Positions 59,002-61,787 of a stretch of DNA of 61,787 bases are shown here, piece by piece. Origin of the DNA: Suillus spraguei (taxonomy: Eukaryota > Basidiomycota > Agaricomycetes > Boletales > Suillaceae); the NCBI GenBank assembly GCA_016800925.1, contig JABCPU010000392.1:1-61787 (forward strand), read 5' to 3'. A program made the translations under genes and the position numbers. Every line of letters begins with the position of its first letter. The stretch's first letter is position 1. The notes beneath the pieces are model-generated. The model was not told where the DNA came from. It made no database searches and worked only from the letters and a program-made list of their open reading frames with translations.

Positions 59002-59835
59002 AGAGAAATTTCCGCTACGGGTTTTATTGTGTCGTGCCTCATCTTTTCGATTTTGGCAGAGAAATCCATTCCGGCCCTAAACACGTCTGTTTGTGGTCGG
59101 TTCTTTGTTGATTGATACGAGTCTTGATTCGTTCGTGTTGTCTTTTTCTGCATGATTACAACGTCCTGCGTACTATCACCAATCATCGCAGCATGGTTGT
59201 AGAGTTCACTTTTTGGCGGGCGCGCGTATCTACCGCCGACAGTTGGTACAATTTCCGACGGATCTTTCGACCCGTCTATCTGAGCGGACGCGACGTTGAG
59301 CTTGGCTCTTATCGGTCAATCCGAGGTTCGATGGTGCTCGATTCATTCAGCCTTTGGAGACGGACGTCACTCGGCTTTCTCGCGCTCATGGTTGGAGCTT
59401 CCAGTCCAGAGGTACGTGAAATTATCCAAATCATTTCCATACGTCTAAATCATCATTTATAGAGAATCTTTCCTCTTCTTCGTCTGCAAGTCAGCTACCC
59501 CAAGTGAATTGGCGCTTGCCCACGGCCTTCAAGTAGGCTCCAACTTGTCTATGGAAGATTTATGACAGGTTATATCTCACTCTGTGGGTCCAGCTTACCA
59601 CGAACATTCGAGGGATGTAACTCTGGGAAAAGGTGGACTGACGTGTGTTTCGGCCTGCTTGCACCAGAGTCATGACTCGCTTTTAAAAAGTACGGCTCAA
59701 CAAAGCTGTTCAATTGTATTTGTAACAGTCTGCGATTTGATAATGGCTCGTATATTTGTATCGCACACTCGAATGCAATGAATGATGCAGCTGACAAACG
59801 AGCGGGTTAGTGGATCTTCGCGTATCGTGTTCAGT
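59002..59835. other. Extra DNA between BSP copy B and F-box copy 3
   Basis: Copies A/1 join across this point with only about 230 bases. Here about 830 bases are inserted after 'tagaagctactgc', and homology resumes at 'atatgaaattagtca'. It has an open frame 59112-59462 with no motif I recognise, and no clear inverted ends. Confidence 0.4.
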
Positions 59836-59958
59836 GGACAATGAATATGAAATTAGTCAGAAAATAAACCAAACCTTGAGGCCCTAATTCTGTCTAGCTA
59901 CTTCCATTCACGAAGCTTCTGCTGAGGAGAATAACCCCACCACAAGACCGACACATCA

Positions 59959-61075
59959 ATGTCTCTCATCAATTCGCACTTCTTTCCCATTCACATGCAT
60001 TACTCTGAGCCACACATCCATCAGCTGCCAGTGGAACTTTTACGGCAATATTTTTGCTCATCGTCGATGACCTCTCAGACTATCCTAGTATTTTCAAATT
60101 GATAAATGTCTGCGTCTCGGAAATTTTTCACCCCTCCCCTAGTCTTCACCGCGCGTGTGCCACATTTGGCGAGATGTTGCACACTCTACGACAGGGCTTT
60201 GGTCGCGCCTCCAGGTTACACTTCCCAGTGGAGATGATCCATTGAACCCGTTCCTTGCATGTCTGCTCCAGTTTTGGCTCGCCAGCTCTGGTAGTCAACC
60301 TCTTACCCTTCGCATCGATCGGATCCGTGCATCATGCCGTCTCCACAGCCTGTCTAAGTCTGTGAGGTGCAGAGTTATGGATGGTTCCTACATGAAACTT
60401 TCGCAGGCAGATTCTCGACTTCTCGAGATTCTTCAGTCCGAAAGCAGGCGGTGGGAAACAAAGTTGGTGTGTTGCGTGGAGATGAATGGCCCAGTTCCAA
60501 GTTGGATACGCCGCAATTGAGAACCTTGGAATGTAGCTGGTCAGGTCTCAATAGATTCAATGCACCAAATCTCCATCGGCTACACATCCCAAACGACCCG
60601 CAGGGGATACCTGCTCCTATTCCTACCTATAAAAGCTTACGACATCTTCATATCCAATACGCTTTCCCAATGTTCGTCGCTCCATTTCAGTATCTTTCCC
60701 TCTTCTGGAGACATTCGTACTAGTGCGTGTTAGCCATTATGGTAACACTAGAGGCCATTCGGCCACGCTTTCTTGTCTCGAATCATTGACTCTCCTCTTC
60801 CCTTGGGTTCTAATAATTTCCACTGGTTTACCGGAATATTCGACGGCCTTCATCTTTCCGTGCTGCGGAAATTAACACTGGCGGGAGACCCAACCAAATC
60901 GGCGGTTGATTGTATCATGGCTGGGTTGGCAGCTACCGCAACTTGCAACTTGCAAGTCATAGACTTTCAGACGCGTATACCGCAGGATGAAGTCGATGTG
61001 GGTGTGGTCGAGCCATTGCTCTCAGTTGTGAGGGAGATTTCGGTCTCTTCGGTGTTGCTCCGATGTCGCGATTAG
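59959..61075 (+). pseudogene. F-box protein, copy 3
   Basis: The ATG at 59959 or the in-frame one at 59995 (MHYSEPHIHQLPVELLRQ). A base is lost at about 60046, and one extra base near 60150 precedes VCHIWRDVAHSTTGLWSRL, so the F-box is split over frames. The Leu-rich part (CSWSGLNRFNAPNLHRLHIP) and the tail SVLRKLTLAG...SVVREISVSS end at 61075. It lacks the MITE of copy 1 and the deletion of copy 2, so it best shows the ancestral layout. Confidence 0.65.
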
Positions 61076-61450
61076 TCGCTTCAGCAATGGCGTGCCACTA
61101 TCTGGGTGTGTGCCATTCATGGTGTGAGATAGCGTTGCACTTATATGACATACACAGTTGGAACCATACTTATCCATGTGGAGTTGCAAGCATGAAGCTG
61201 TGAGCCGCGAACAAAGACACTTGCCACGGCCCTATTTCTCTGCCGTGCTGCTTTGTCCACTACCACTCAAATATTCTCATGGAGTGGCGTATTTTCAACA
61301 CTCCCACTTCAAGTCATCTGGTCACAAAATATGCTCTCTTATTCACGCGAGTCAAAACAAAACCAAAAACTACAGGTGAGCACGCAGAAGTAATGCATCA
61401 TCGTCAACTTTCACCAAGCCATTCTAATTATTGGGTGAAGCCAAAGCCAA

Positions 61451-61654
61451 GAAAGCCAAAAAAGAGTGCGAAGCACTCTTTTTGGCTTTCTGTGCCTTGG
61501 GCAAAGAAAATTATTGGGATAAAGCCAAGGCCAGGATGGCAAAAAGAGTGCGAAGCACTCTTTTTGCCTTCCTGTGCCTTGGGCAAACAGAATTATTAGG
61601 ATGAAGCCTTGGCCAGGGAGCAAAAGGAGTGCTTCGCACTCCTTTTGCTTCCTG
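61451..61654. repeat. Three tandem hairpins with covarying stems
   Basis: Three units about 80 bases apart, separated by a shared 'tgtgccttgggcaaa' and 'attattgggat(a)aagcc' spacer. Stems are GCCAAAAA-GAGTGC (61451-61490, one bulged A), GGCAAAAAGAGTGC (61538-61568) and AGCAAAAGGAGTGC (61614-61654, extended by CAGG/CCTG). Loops are GAA, GAA and TTC. Changes on one arm are matched on the other. No gene is evident around them. Confidence 0.75.
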
Positions 61655-61787
61655 TGCGAAGGCACAACGGGTGGTGGACTCGTAGAACTAGTATCGAGCA
61701 AGCAATCCATTCCGTACCTCTACCAAAGTATCGAGTTGTATTCGTCAGCCCTCTTGGTAAATCTATGTTTTCACGATAAAATTCAGT

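Overview
This is a nuclear segment from a filamentous basidiomycete, most likely an Agaricomycete. The reasons are genes split by many short GT...AG introns, a Zn2Cys6 transcription factor, F-box and seven-helix families typical of mushroom-forming fungi, fungal Helitron relics and a Ty3/gypsy element of the chromodomain-bearing (chromovirus) type. I cannot name the species.

Layout. 1-21.4 kb holds five tandem, intron-rich paralogues on the minus strand of the DUF2235 (Tle1-like alpha/beta hydrolase) family. They are spread by segmental duplication that also carried flanking DNA, including two decayed Helitron helicase ends. Between copies 1 and 2 lies a seven-unit array of about 150-bp repeats. 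On the minus strand each unit reads like a tRNA-Leu(CAA)-like Pol III gene: an A-box-like motif, an anticodon-type hairpin, a B box and a T-run. 23.2-34.7 kb is the healthiest gene block: a Zn2Cys6 transcription factor (+), two tandem FAD-dependent monooxygenases (-) and a seven-transmembrane protein (+). It could be a small catabolic or secondary-metabolism neighbourhood.

37.8-45.8 kb is a full-length Ty3/gypsy chromovirus on the minus strand. Its two LTRs differ by only about a dozen changes, but gag and pol are broken by single-base indels. An antisense, intron-containing Cys-rich gene sits at its 3' end. 45.9-47.9 kb is the 3' half of a second, gag-only LTR element. 48-61 kb is largely a graveyard: duplicated modules of a basic-secretory-protein metallopeptidase and an F-box gene, with frameshifts and deletions, plus two MITEs that share the same terminal bases. 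Among them are a HIT-domain (HINT-type) gene and a probable DUF6533 membrane gene. The window ends with three tandem hairpins whose stems carry compensatory changes.

Several reading frames, including that of the HINT-type gene, are broken by one-base losses in short G or C runs. Some of the apparent decay could therefore be consensus error in the assembly rather than biology. Intron positions and exon joins were worked out by eye from splice signals and family motifs, and all gene ends given here are approximate where stated.
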